Shown piece by piece: positions 8,799 through 15,927 of a stretch of DNA of 64,000 nt. Both the position numbers and the translations under genes were made by a program. The stretch is from Planctomycetaceae bacterium. Its GTDB lineage: Bacteria; Planctomycetota; Planctomycetia; Planctomycetales; Planctomycetaceae. The first letter of the stretch is position 1, and every line of letters starts with the position of its first letter. The stretch lies in the NCBI GenBank assembly GCA_020638955.1, contig JACKHO010000004.1, positions 625,140-689,139 on the forward strand, read 5' to 3'. The notes beneath the pieces were generated by a model. That model saw only the letters and a list, made by a program, of their open reading frames with translations, did not search any database and had not been told where the DNA came from.

Positions 8799-9149
8799 TC
8801 AAGTTTCAATGCTGGCCTCCCAACCGTCGTATGTGCCGCCATACTTTGTCGCTATTGTGTTCATGCGATCGGTAGTTGCGAAGACTGCTGACTCTTGAGG
8901 TATCGCACGAGTTTCTGCAATGCATGAAAACTCTTTCGGACCAAATAGCTTTTGCCAGATAGAAGTACTCGGTGCTCTATGCACGCGAAGGTTCTCAAAG
9001 CCAGCGGTCGTAAGTTCTTGCGCCGCTGCCTGAGCCCCGTCTAGCGATTGGAAGTACAGATAGTGAATAGTATGAGCCGGTTTGCTGAGATCTGCACCAT
9101 GAGATGCCATTGCGGCCAATACCTGTCGGTCTCCGTCGCGGCTTGCCAT
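8799..9149 (-). CDS. RraB-like (ribonuclease E inhibitor family) protein
   Basis: A 116-residue protein. The central region (TIHYLYFQSLDGAQAAAQELTTAGFENLRV) and the ending (MNTIATKYGGTYDGWEASIE) resemble the RraB fold, whose gamma-proteobacterial member binds RNase E and restrains mRNA decay. The YDGW-E end is the most telling match. Whether a planctomycete protein plays that role is unproven. The start at 9149 is supported by GGAG seven bases upstream. A longer frame to 9428 would translate two repeat elements and is rejected. The region just upstream is repeat copy 9165-9259, which also precedes the unrelated gene at 9694-10218. Confidence 0.62.
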   Translation of the reverse strand: MASRDGDRQVLAAMASHGADLSKPAHTIHYLYFQSLDGAQAAAQELTTAGFENLRVHRAPSTSIWQKLFGPKEFSCIAETRAIPQESAVFATTDRMNTIATKYGGTYDGWEASIET

Positions 9150-9164
9150 TGATATTCTCCGTTC

Positions 9165-9259
9165 GCATAACTTATCGTTACAGAAGGCACTTCTGTGTAA
9201 CAGGATTTGGCATTCTGTGAAACGCAGCAATTCCAACAGAAATTCTTCGCGAAAGACAG
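9165..9259 (-). repeat. Leader-type repeat, copy a, upstream of the RraB-like gene
   Basis: A 95-bp sequence closely matching 10232-10328. It includes a stem formed by GTTACAGAAG and CTTCTGTGTAAC, a second TTCTGTG-AAAC unit, and a shared CGCGAAAGACAG end. It finishes 15 bases before the start codon at 9149; the second copy finishes 13 bases before the start at 10218. The constant distance and orientation suggest a 5-prime leader or promoter module rather than a random insertion, but no function is established. Confidence 0.72.
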
Positions 9260-9331
9260 TAACTGTAGGTCCGGTGGTACCGGACGCGATGCCAAGTTTG
9301 ACATTCACCGTCCGGTACCACCGGACCAACG
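9259..9331. repeat. Double-hairpin dispersed repeat, copy b (GTCCGGT type)
   Basis: It begins GTAACTGTAGG. It contains GTCCGGT-ggt-ACCGGAC and then GTCCGGT-acc-ACCGGAC. This is the same architecture as the elements at 8722-8792 and 21580-21652, with different arms that still pair perfectly. It abuts the leader-type repeat at 9165-9259. Confidence 0.8.
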
Positions 9332-9374
9332 TCAACTTATCACATCCACATTGATTACGCATCATCGAAACGGT

Positions 9375-9443
9375 GCGTCGAACGTGAACAGCCTCTTGGG
9401 CCGTCGGCCCCCAACGGTTGTAAAACAACCGGGGCCACCCACG
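9375..9443. repeat. Dispersed GGGCCGTCGGCCC-type repeat, copy a
   Basis: A 69-bp sequence about 85 percent identical by eye to 9596-9664. It holds GGGCC-gtc-GGCCC and a following hairpin CGGTTGT-aaa-ACAACCG. In the other copy the hairpin arms change together (CGGTTGC-gaa-GCGACCG), keeping all but one pair. Translation of this repeat yields the spurious peptide NRWGPTAQEAV. Confidence 0.8.
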
Positions 9444-9529
9444 TAAGCTGAGTCGGTCGAATTGGAATTCACCAAATCCAGATCGCCCTTGGCTCGCCGT
9501 TTACGAAATCAGGACCAAACGACGTTCGC

Positions 9530-9558
9530 ATGCTTGTCCTGCTCCGCGATACAAGCAT
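9530..9558. repeat. Small inverted repeat
   Basis: ATGCTTGT (9530-9537) pairs perfectly with ACAAGCAT (9551-9558) around a 13-base loop. It lies between the two GGGCCGTCGGCCC-type repeats in the gene-free stretch 9150-9693, which is made almost entirely of repeat elements. Confidence 0.55.
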
Positions 9559-9595
9559 GGCACCCAAAATCGGACATCCTCAGCCATGCCACCCG

Positions 9596-9664
9596 CCGTC
9601 GAACTTGAACAGCCTCTTGGGCCGTCGGCCCCCAGCGGTTGCGAAGCGACCGGGGCGACCCGCG
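9596..9664. repeat. Dispersed GGGCCGTCGGCCC-type repeat, copy b
   Basis: Second copy of the element at 9375-9443, same orientation, directly downstream of the unknown gene at 9694-10218. Both copies carry GCCTCTTGGGCCGTCGGCCC, followed by the CGGTTG hairpin with partly compensated arm changes. Confidence 0.8.
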
Positions 9665-9693
9665 GTTAGACACGGAACTACCCGCTTTTCGAT

Positions 9694-10218
9694 TCAGTAA
9701 GCACCCGGCCGAACGACACCATCGTCGTCCGGAACATATGCAGTGATGATGTGGGGACAATTATATTGCCAGAATTCCATTGTGCCCGCCAGAAACTGGC
9801 CCCCCCGATTGCTGCGAAACCAGTCCTGAATATCTTCCGGGGTCGTGCAATAGTCGTAGTGCACGTCATCCAACTCTGCGTCGGGTCCATCAACGCGAAG
9901 TAGATCGATTCCTTCATATTCTGTAGCTACTGTCGGGAGCAATTCGATTGTTTTGGCGCAGAGTAAATCGTCTGCAATGCCATGGAGTTTGAAATTGGTC
10001 TGGAAGAACGCAGTGATTGACGTTTTCGCGCGAGCATGTGTCAATACCGAATCATATTCGGCAGCCGAGCGAGCAATGAAATAGTCCTTTGCGCCGGCAC
10101 AGTTGGCGTACCTGAATAGGAGAATGACGGGTTGCCCTTCGGCGATGGCCTGAAGGATCGTGTTACGAAATGCAGGCGTCGCTGACGAAACGGGCTCATT
10201 TGTAAGTGATTCATGCAT
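9694..10218 (-). CDS. Hypothetical protein, family not recognised
   Basis: A 174-residue protein from ATG 10218 (MHESLTNEPVSS). The N-terminal part, with AFRNTILQAIAEGQPVILLFRYANCAGAKDYF, reads as an alpha/beta domain containing an RYANC segment. The C-terminal part is rich in acidic and aromatic residues (DDVHYDYCTTPEDIQDWFRS, QYNCPHIITAYVPDD). No signal peptide, membrane segment or known catalytic motif was identified. The Shine-Dalgarno sequence is weak. The start is supported by the leader-type repeat ending 13 bases upstream, as in front of the RraB-like gene. It belongs to the same minus-strand accessory run. Confidence 0.62.
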   Translation of the reverse strand: MHESLTNEPVSSATPAFRNTILQAIAEGQPVILLFRYANCAGAKDYFIARSAAEYDSVLTHARAKTSITAFFQTNFKLHGIADDLLCAKTIELLPTVATEYEGIDLLRVDGPDAELDDVHYDYCTTPEDIQDWFRSNRGGQFLAGTMEFWQYNCPHIITAYVPDDDGVVRPGAY

Positions 10219-10231
10219 GACTGAGCTTGCT

Positions 10232-10328
10232 GCATAACCTATCGTTACACAAAAGCATCTTCTGTGTAACAGGACGGGGCTTTCTGTGTAACGGGGCAAC
10301 TCCCAAGGGAATTTTCCGCGAAAGACAG
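10232..10328 (-). repeat. Leader-type repeat, copy b, upstream of an unknown gene
   Basis: A 97-bp match to 9165-9259. The stem here is GTTACACAAAAG with CTTCTGTGTAAC (one mismatch, loop CAT). It is followed by a second TTCTGTGTAAC unit 22-23 bases on and by CGCGAAAGACAG. The stem bases differ from copy a yet still pair. Confidence 0.72.
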
Positions 10329-10408
10329 AAGACTGTCTCTTATGGCTACCACAACGGCAGTTGCTCGTCAATCAGATTGGTGGCGCTGTTGAGGCATTCC
10401 TTGACGGC

Positions 10409-11428
10409 CTAACGGCCAAACAACTGCGGTAGAGTCACTGCGGTGCGGAACATGGACTCGGGGGTGCCGAGTTCGATGGAGTAGCGGGGGAGGGACATCC
10501 AGTCGGCGGAGTGGGCTTTGCCGATGCCGGCCATGAAGGAGAATCCGAAGCGGTAGCCGGATTCTTTGAGCAGTTCTTCCGTCTCGGCGGTGAACGAGTC
10601 GTGCTGGCCGACGGGATAGCTGAAGGCCTGGATGGGGCTGCCGAGTTCTGCTTCGATGCGTTGCTTCGACTGCACGATTTCCTCTCGCTGCTCTGCAACG
10701 GGCAGGTTGGCGAGGACGGGATGGGTTACGGTGTGGCCGCCGAACTCCATTCCGCCTGCGTGCATTTCGCGGACCATGTCCCAGGTCATCCAGACATCGG
10801 CGAGTTCGTCGGATGTCGGTAATTCGACCTTGAGCAGCTCGCGCAGTTCCTGACGGAAGGCGGGGGTTTCTGACCAGGCGAGTTGTTTGTGAATCCCGAG
10901 CAGGCGTCTGATGGCTCGCTCGCGGTGTGGTTCGTCAAACGCAATGGCGGCGCCGGTCCAGCGGTTTTCCGGAATGGTCGAGAGCGGGCTGGTACGGACG
11001 GTCCAGGCGAGTTCATCCCACCAGGCGAGCGTGCCGTTATCCAGAAATCCTGTGGTCAGAAAGAAGACGGCGGAAAGCCCGTACTCCTTGAGAACAGGGT
11101 ATGCCAATTCGTAGTTGTCGCGGTAACCATCATCGAACGTCAGTAGAACCCCGCGTTTCCGTTTGCCGGTCAGGATTTCGTCGATTTGGTCGAGTCGAAT
11201 GACTTCAAACTCGCGTGACAGAAACGCCAATTGAGCGGCGAATTCTTCCTGGGTGGCGGAGTAGACGCCGTGGTCCGCCAACGGGCTGCTGGGAACACCA
11301 ATCCGGTGGTAGTTCAGCACTTGCAATCCGCTCCAGGGACGAACGCCGGAGACAATGCGGCGCATGCCAGACGCGTCGAGGATACGGGCTGCAATTTCAC
11401 GTTTGCCGGGACGGGATTGAATCATCAT
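10409..11428 (-). CDS. Polysaccharide deacetylase (NodB-homology, CE4) family protein
   Basis: A 339-residue protein with the NodB-type motifs. LLTFDDGYRDNY holds the catalytic Asp and the first metal-ligand Asp, FGGHTVTHP supplies the His-x3-His metal ligands, and SYPVGQHD corresponds to the later R/P-x-G motif. Members remove N- or O-acetyl groups from chitin, peptidoglycan or exopolysaccharide using a divalent metal. About 55 residues precede the catalytic domain, including YHRIG typical of the exopolysaccharide-deacetylase subgroup. No clear signal peptide is seen. The start is uncertain: ATG 11428 is chosen, while a TTG at 11479 would add 17 residues and neither has a strong Shine-Dalgarno sequence. 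Confidence 0.88.
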   Translation of the reverse strand: MMIQSRPGKREIAARILDASGMRRIVSGVRPWSGLQVLNYHRIGVPSSPLADHGVYSATQEEFAAQLAFLSREFEVIRLDQIDEILTGKRKRGVLLTFDDGYRDNYELAYPVLKEYGLSAVFFLTTGFLDNGTLAWWDELAWTVRTSPLSTIPENRWTGAAIAFDEPHRERAIRRLLGIHKQLAWSETPAFRQELRELLKVELPTSDELADVWMTWDMVREMHAGGMEFGGHTVTHPVLANLPVAEQREEIVQSKQRIEAELGSPIQAFSYPVGQHDSFTAETEELLKESGYRFGFSFMAGIGKAHSADWMSLPRYSIELGTPESMFRTAVTLPQLFGR

Positions 11429-11619
11429 GGGGCCGCGAGGAGTTTTGGAATACGGGGCAATTGTAACTCTAGGTGGCAAACGGTCCCCGGTTGTCGACGA
11501 TTCGTCTTTCGCCGCTGAGGATATCCCGATAGAGTCTTTCCCGGATGAGCGGTTCCAATTGTGCCGGTCGTAACGTGGTGGATTGGAGTTGCTGAGACGA
11601 GGTCATGGAGCCGAAGACT

Positions 11620-11639
11620 CACAGACAGGAATGTCTGTG
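11620..11639. repeat. Dispersed 20-bp palindrome (CACAGACA/TGTCTGTG), copy 1
   Basis: The arms CACAGACA and TGTCTGTG flank GGAA, followed by CCAC. Identical 20-bp palindromes occur at 33040-33059 and, in the opposite orientation, at 57266-57285 and 61793-61812. All are intergenic. This copy lies just before the metallopeptidase gene and, if translated, would give the false N-terminal peptide DRNVCAT. Confidence 0.88.
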
Positions 11640-11689
11640 CCACCGGTTTCTCGGCGTCTGGGGATGTTGAAGTCACGGGAGTACCGAAG

Positions 11690-13231
11690 TTGAACGTCAG
11701 ATTGCAAGCACTGTTTTGCCTGATGAGTTTGATGGCATTTGCTCCAGGCAGCAGCTTGCAGGCGCAGAATGCCAAGAGTCTGCAGGTTCTGCATGATCGG
11801 TATTTGGCGTCGTCGAAAGACTTCCAGCGCGATATGGAAGTCGTCGCCAAGTTGTGCGAGGCGGGGAGCTACTTCTCCGATGCCGCATCTGTTCGCGCTC
11901 GTGCCGTTCCGGCACTTGAGCAGACTCTCAATATCGACGAACTGCCGGCGCAAGTCTTGTCGCCCATCTCGCCCGATTTGCCGGACGCTGAACGCCAGTG
12001 GCGGGTGAAGTTGCGGAAGGTAGAAACCGACTATGCCGCCGTGCTCTACAAGCTCTCGCGTGATGCACTGAACCTCGGGCATGTCAGTTTTTCGTTCGAG
12101 CTCATTCGAGAAGTCGCGTTTCATGATCCTGACCACAAATTCGCTCGACGGTTGTTGGGGTTCAAGCAGGTCGGCGACAACTGGACGACTCCGTTTGCGG
12201 CAACCATGGAAGCCCGGGGGTATGAGTACCACAAGAAGTTTGGCTGGCTGCCAAAGGCGCACGTTGATCGATACGAGAAGGGCGAACGGCTTTATGCCGG
12301 GAGCTGGATTTCGATTGAGCGAGAAGAGTCGATCCGGAGTGACTTTAATCATGGCTGGGAAATTCAGACCGAGCACTTCCATGTGAAAACGAATCACAGT
12401 CTGGAAGTGGGCGTGCAAATTGGTGAGGAGCTTGAGTCGTTTCACAAGTATTTCGTGCGAGAGTTCGCGGCGTTCTTCAATTCACCGGCTCAGATGAAGC
12501 GATTGTTTGATCAAGGGGAAGCCGGAACGGGAATTGGCAAGCGGTTCACGGTTTACTACTTTCGGAACAAGCAGGATTTCGTCAAGCATCTCATCCGTGA
12601 GCAACCCAACATTGCGATTACGAATGGCCTGTACCTTCCAAACAAACGGGTGGCGTGTTTCTTTCACAATCCCGGACAGGAAGAAGCAAATTTGGAAACC
12701 ATGTACCACGAGGTCACGCATCAGTTGCTCAGCGAGAGCAATTCGAAAACGTACGACGTGGGGGTGAAAAGTCACTTCTGGCTGGTCGAGGGGCTGCCCT
12801 GTTACATTGAGTCGTACCGCGTGGAAGATGACGTGGTCCAAATTGGTGATCCCCTGCACCCACGGTTCTACTGGGCCCGCGAGCGACTGGTGAAAGACAA
12901 CGAGTTTTATGACTTCGCGTCCTTCACCTCGTTGGGAATGCAGCAGTTCCAACATGCGGGCGACGTGGCGACGCTGCAGAAGTACTACGCACAAGCTGCG
13001 TCCATGACGCACTTCTTCCTGAACTACCAGGATGGTGTATACCGAGACGCGTTACTCACGCATTTGTCTGAAATCTATGACCCCATTACCAACGTGAGAA
13101 ACCGGGCCAAGGGTATGGATGAACTCACCGGAGTGTCGTACGAGGTGCTGCATCAGCAATATCGGGAATACCTGACGGCCCTTGTCCCAGCCGAAGGGAC
13201 GGAAGTCACAACGACGGAAGGCGCCGAGTAG
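11690..13231 (+). CDS. Secreted DUF1570-like putative zinc metallopeptidase
   Basis: A 513-residue exported protein. The signal peptide spans about residues 1-25 (cleavage near LQAQ). A gluzincin-like active site follows: His340-Glu-Val-Thr-His344 in MYHEVTHQLL, with a downstream glutamate about 22 residues later in FWLVEGLPCYIESY. This HExxH plus Glu layout and the overall length fit the DUF1570-type family common in planctomycetes. The N-terminal half is helical with a TPR-like flavour. The start is TTG at 11690, with GGGAG eight bases upstream. The longer frame from 11561 would translate a dispersed palindrome. A strong terminator hairpin follows. Confidence 0.78.
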   Translation: MNVRLQALFCLMSLMAFAPGSSLQAQNAKSLQVLHDRYLASSKDFQRDMEVVAKLCEAGSYFSDAASVRARAVPALEQTLNIDELPAQVLSPISPDLPDAERQWRVKLRKVETDYAAVLYKLSRDALNLGHVSFSFELIREVAFHDPDHKFARRLLGFKQVGDNWTTPFAATMEARGYEYHKKFGWLPKAHVDRYEKGERLYAGSWISIEREESIRSDFNHGWEIQTEHFHVKTNHSLEVGVQIGEELESFHKYFVREFAAFFNSPAQMKRLFDQGEAGTGIGKRFTVYYFRNKQDFVKHLIREQPNIAITNGLYLPNKRVACFFHNPGQEEANLETMYHEVTHQLLSESNSKTYDVGVKSHFWLVEGLPCYIESYRVEDDVVQIGDPLHPRFYWARERLVKDNEFYDFASFTSLGMQQFQHAGDVATLQKYYAQAASMTHFFLNYQDGVYRDALLTHLSEIYDPITNVRNRAKGMDELTGVSYEVLHQQYREYLTALVPAEGTEVTTTEGAE

Positions 13232-13241
13232 AAACACGAAA

Positions 13242-13270
13242 ACGGACACCAACTTGATGCTGGTGTCCGT
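13242..13270. terminator. Hairpin terminator between convergent genes
   Basis: ACGGACACCA pairs perfectly with TGGTGTCCGT around a nine-base loop, with partial outer pairing of GAAA-ACG and CGT-TTC. It lies between the metallopeptidase gene (+) and the Gfo/Idh/MocA gene (-), whose stop codons face each other, so it can serve both. The T-run is short. Confidence 0.65.
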
Positions 13271-13339
13271 CGTCGTTTCTGAAATGTTGCTCTCCCCTTA
13301 TTCCTCATGTCTCAAGAGACGAAGAGCAGTTCACGGAGG

Positions 13340-14797
13340 CTACGTGGCAGAAATCTCGGGCACGGTATAAGGAGCCCGGTACTCGCGACTGAGGTACTGG
13401 TTGGCGACTTCGGCATGTTCGCCGACAAAGACTTCCTTCTCGGCATCCACGTCGAATGCGGTGCTGAGTCGAATTTGAGGATCGCTCAGCTTCATGGAGT
13501 AAGCACCCACATGTTCCTGCATTTCCTCGAGCAGCGCGCCCCAAATTCCCTGAGGATCATCAAACGACTCAGCTTGTTGTTGGTCGAAATTCCCTCCGGC
13601 CCGAAACGCGATGTTCGCCAGGTTGCACCAGCCAGTGGAGTCGTGCCCCATCGAAACCGGCGCGTTGAGCATTGAGGGATCGTTTGCACGAACTGCGTCA
13701 ATGAAGTTCTGCTGATGCAGGCCGTTGCCGCTGTTCCCTTTAAAGGATGCAATTTCCTTACCATTCTTATCGAATGCCTTGCCGCCGCCGCGCTGACCTT
13801 CGAAGCGACCGCCTTCGCAGTAAGCGATATACCCACTGCCTGGACCAGGATGCTTGGGTGATCCTTTCGCGCCAGGACCAGCGGGCAAGTTGCTCAGGCC
13901 GATGACCACTGGAATGCTGCCGGTGTCGAAGTACACGAAGTGGACGTTCGGGGTCTCGCCGGCGTCGTTGTACACAATCCGACCGCCGCCACCGAAAATG
14001 CGTTTGGGGAGTGAAACGCTGTCCTGGAACACATTGTTCCGCAGGTCGTCCAGCACGTGGACGCCCCAGTTCCCCATTTCGCCGGAGCCGGTATTCCAGT
14101 CCCAGTGCCAGTCATATTGCAGTTTGTCGCGGAAAATGGGCTTGTCCTGTGCTGGGCCGAGCCACAAGTCGTAGTTCACGCTGTCCGGAATGGGGAGCGG
14201 GGTCTCGCGTTTGCCAATGGATGGACGAATCCCGTAACGGTTCACGCGGGCTGATACGATGTCGCCCAGTTCCTTCTTTTCATGCAGAAACTTTTTGATT
14301 TCCGCCTGCATAGGATCGGAGCGCTGCTGCGTTCCAATTTGACAGATTTTCTTGTAGCGAGCGGCTGCATTGACGGTTTGACGCCCTTCCCACTGATTGT
14401 GTGAGAGTGGCTTCTCAACGTACACGTGCTTGCCAGCCTGCATTGCCCAAATCGAGGCGAGACAGTGCCAGTGATTGCTTGTCGCGACCACAACGGCATC
14501 GACGGTATCATCATCGAGCAGGTCGCGCAGGTCGGCGAATCCTTTGGCGTTCGGGAATGTGCGTTTGGCCGAGTCGAGTCGCTGTTCGTCAGGATCGCAC
14601 AATGCACCGACATTGACGCCCGACATCTCGCGGAAGACCCGCATGTGCTCACCGGCCCGGCCACCGCAGCTAATGAAGCCGATGTTGATTTCATCATTCG
14701 CCAGCGCGAATGATTTTGACGTTCCCATGGACAAACCGACGCCCGCTCCAAGAGCGGCAGCGGTCGACAGAAATTGGCGACGTGAAACGTGTGACAT
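13340..14797 (-). CDS. Tat-exported Gfo/Idh/MocA-family oxidoreductase
   Basis: A 485-residue protein starting MSHVSRRQFLSTAAALGAGVG, a Tat signal with SRRQFL. Next come an NAD-binding Rossmann domain (NIGFISCGGRAGEHM) and the family EKP motif in VYVEKPLSHN. The C-terminal domain holds GTQQRSD and the GSGEMGNWGVHVLD segment. Family members oxidise or reduce sugars and inositols with NAD(P). Exported planctomycete versions fold with their cofactor before Tat transport and are thought to act on periplasmic sugars. ATG 14797 has GGAG nine bases upstream; an in-frame TTG at 14803 is not needed. The substrate is unknown. Confidence 0.9.
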   Translation of the reverse strand: MSHVSRRQFLSTAAALGAGVGLSMGTSKSFALANDEINIGFISCGGRAGEHMRVFREMSGVNVGALCDPDEQRLDSAKRTFPNAKGFADLRDLLDDDTVDAVVVATSNHWHCLASIWAMQAGKHVYVEKPLSHNQWEGRQTVNAAARYKKICQIGTQQRSDPMQAEIKKFLHEKKELGDIVSARVNRYGIRPSIGKRETPLPIPDSVNYDLWLGPAQDKPIFRDKLQYDWHWDWNTGSGEMGNWGVHVLDDLRNNVFQDSVSLPKRIFGGGGRIVYNDAGETPNVHFVYFDTGSIPVVIGLSNLPAGPGAKGSPKHPGPGSGYIAYCEGGRFEGQRGGGKAFDKNGKEIASFKGNSGNGLHQQNFIDAVRANDPSMLNAPVSMGHDSTGWCNLANIAFRAGGNFDQQQAESFDDPQGIWGALLEEMQEHVGAYSMKLSDPQIRLSTAFDVDAEKEVFVGEHAEVANQYLSREYRAPYTVPEISAT

Positions 14798-15048
14798 ATT
14801 CAAACTCCGGTTGGGCTGGATTTCGATAAATGACGTGATTGACGCAATGGTAGATCAGACCTGCGCGATTCGCTACTGACGAGCGTTGAGCGTTGCTCAC
14901 TTCGATAGTGAAGAGGCTTTAATTGTTTTGTTGCACTTTGACAGTCTGTTCCGTGAAGTCATCTCACAGTACGCGCAAGTTCGTTGAACCGGTACAGTTT
15001 CCATTGTTTCGTCACAATGATTTCCTTCTCCTGTTCATTGGAGCTTCC

Positions 15049-15888
15049 ATGCGTTTCGTTTGCGCAAACTTGCTGCTCGTTGGTTCACTGAGTCTATTGT
15101 TGTCTCATTCGCAGACAGCTCGCGCTGATGACGCGTACAAGACGGACGAGAACATTCTGTATCGCACGGGAGATGACCTCACGCCGTACATGCAGGAGCG
15201 GTGTCGGCTGGATGTCTACTACCCGACGAATGTCGAGTCGTTTCCGACAGTCGTCTGGTTCCACGGCGGCGGGATTACCGGTGGAAATAAATCCATTCCA
15301 AAGGGATTGCAGGAGAAGGGGATTGCCGTCGTTGCTGTGAATTATCGGCTGCATCCCCAGGTCGAGGCGCCGGCGTACATTGAAGATGCTGCCGCCGCCG
15401 TTGCCTGGACGATTAATAACATCGCGAAGTACGGTGGCTCGCCCAAAAAGGTGTATGTCAGCGGCCATTCGGCGGGTGGCTACCTCACCAGCATGGTCGG
15501 ACTCGACAAACAGTGGCTGGCTGAACATGGAGTTGATGCTAACGACATCGCCGGACTCATTCCCTACAGCGGGCATACCATCACACACTTCACCGTGCGG
15601 AAGGAACGTGGCATCGACAAGTTTCAGCCGCAGGTGGATGAGTTCGCACCCCTCTATCATGTGCGGAAAGACGCGCCGCCGCTGTTGCTCATTACCGGTG
15701 ATCGTGACGACGAAATGCTGGGACGCTATGAAGAGAATGCCTACCTGTGGCGCATGATGCAGGAGGTCGAACATCCCGACACGGACCTGTTCGAACTGGA
15801 AGGCTATAATCATGGCGGGATGGCTGAACCGGCGCACCCGTTGTTGCTGAAGTTTATTCAGCGCATTGAAAAGTCACGGAACCAGTAA
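15049..15888 (+). CDS. Secreted alpha/beta hydrolase (esterase/lipase family)
   Basis: A 279-residue exported hydrolase. The signal peptide spans about 1-26 (ARA/DD). The oxyanion-hole motif HGGG is at 72-75, the nucleophile Ser141 lies in GHSAGG, an acidic residue follows in LLITGDRDDE, and the catalytic His is in EGYNHGGM. This is the carboxylesterase-type arrangement that includes feruloyl and acetylxylan esterases. ATG 15049 is preceded by GGAG at five bases; the open frame upstream to 14923 has no Shine-Dalgarno sequence. It lies 40 bases before the giant cytochrome gene in the same direction, so the two probably share a transcript. Confidence 0.88.
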   Translation: MRFVCANLLLVGSLSLLLSHSQTARADDAYKTDENILYRTGDDLTPYMQERCRLDVYYPTNVESFPTVVWFHGGGITGGNKSIPKGLQEKGIAVVAVNYRLHPQVEAPAYIEDAAAAVAWTINNIAKYGGSPKKVYVSGHSAGGYLTSMVGLDKQWLAEHGVDANDIAGLIPYSGHTITHFTVRKERGIDKFQPQVDEFAPLYHVRKDAPPLLLITGDRDDEMLGRYEENAYLWRMMQEVEHPDTDLFELEGYNHGGMAEPAHPLLLKFIQRIEKSRNQ

Positions 15889-15927
15889 GCCTCGTCGCCC
15901 GTATTGTCCCCGGTTGGGAGAAATCCA

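Noticed and set aside
9150..9428. N-terminal extension of the RraB-like gene
   Set aside because: It translates three repeat elements (NRWGPTAQEAV and following), while a good Shine-Dalgarno sequence lies directly before the ATG at 9149.
11561..11689. N-terminal extension of the metallopeptidase, including DRNVCAT
   Set aside because: The sequence is the dispersed 20-bp palindrome; the signal peptide and Shine-Dalgarno sequence fit the TTG at 11690.
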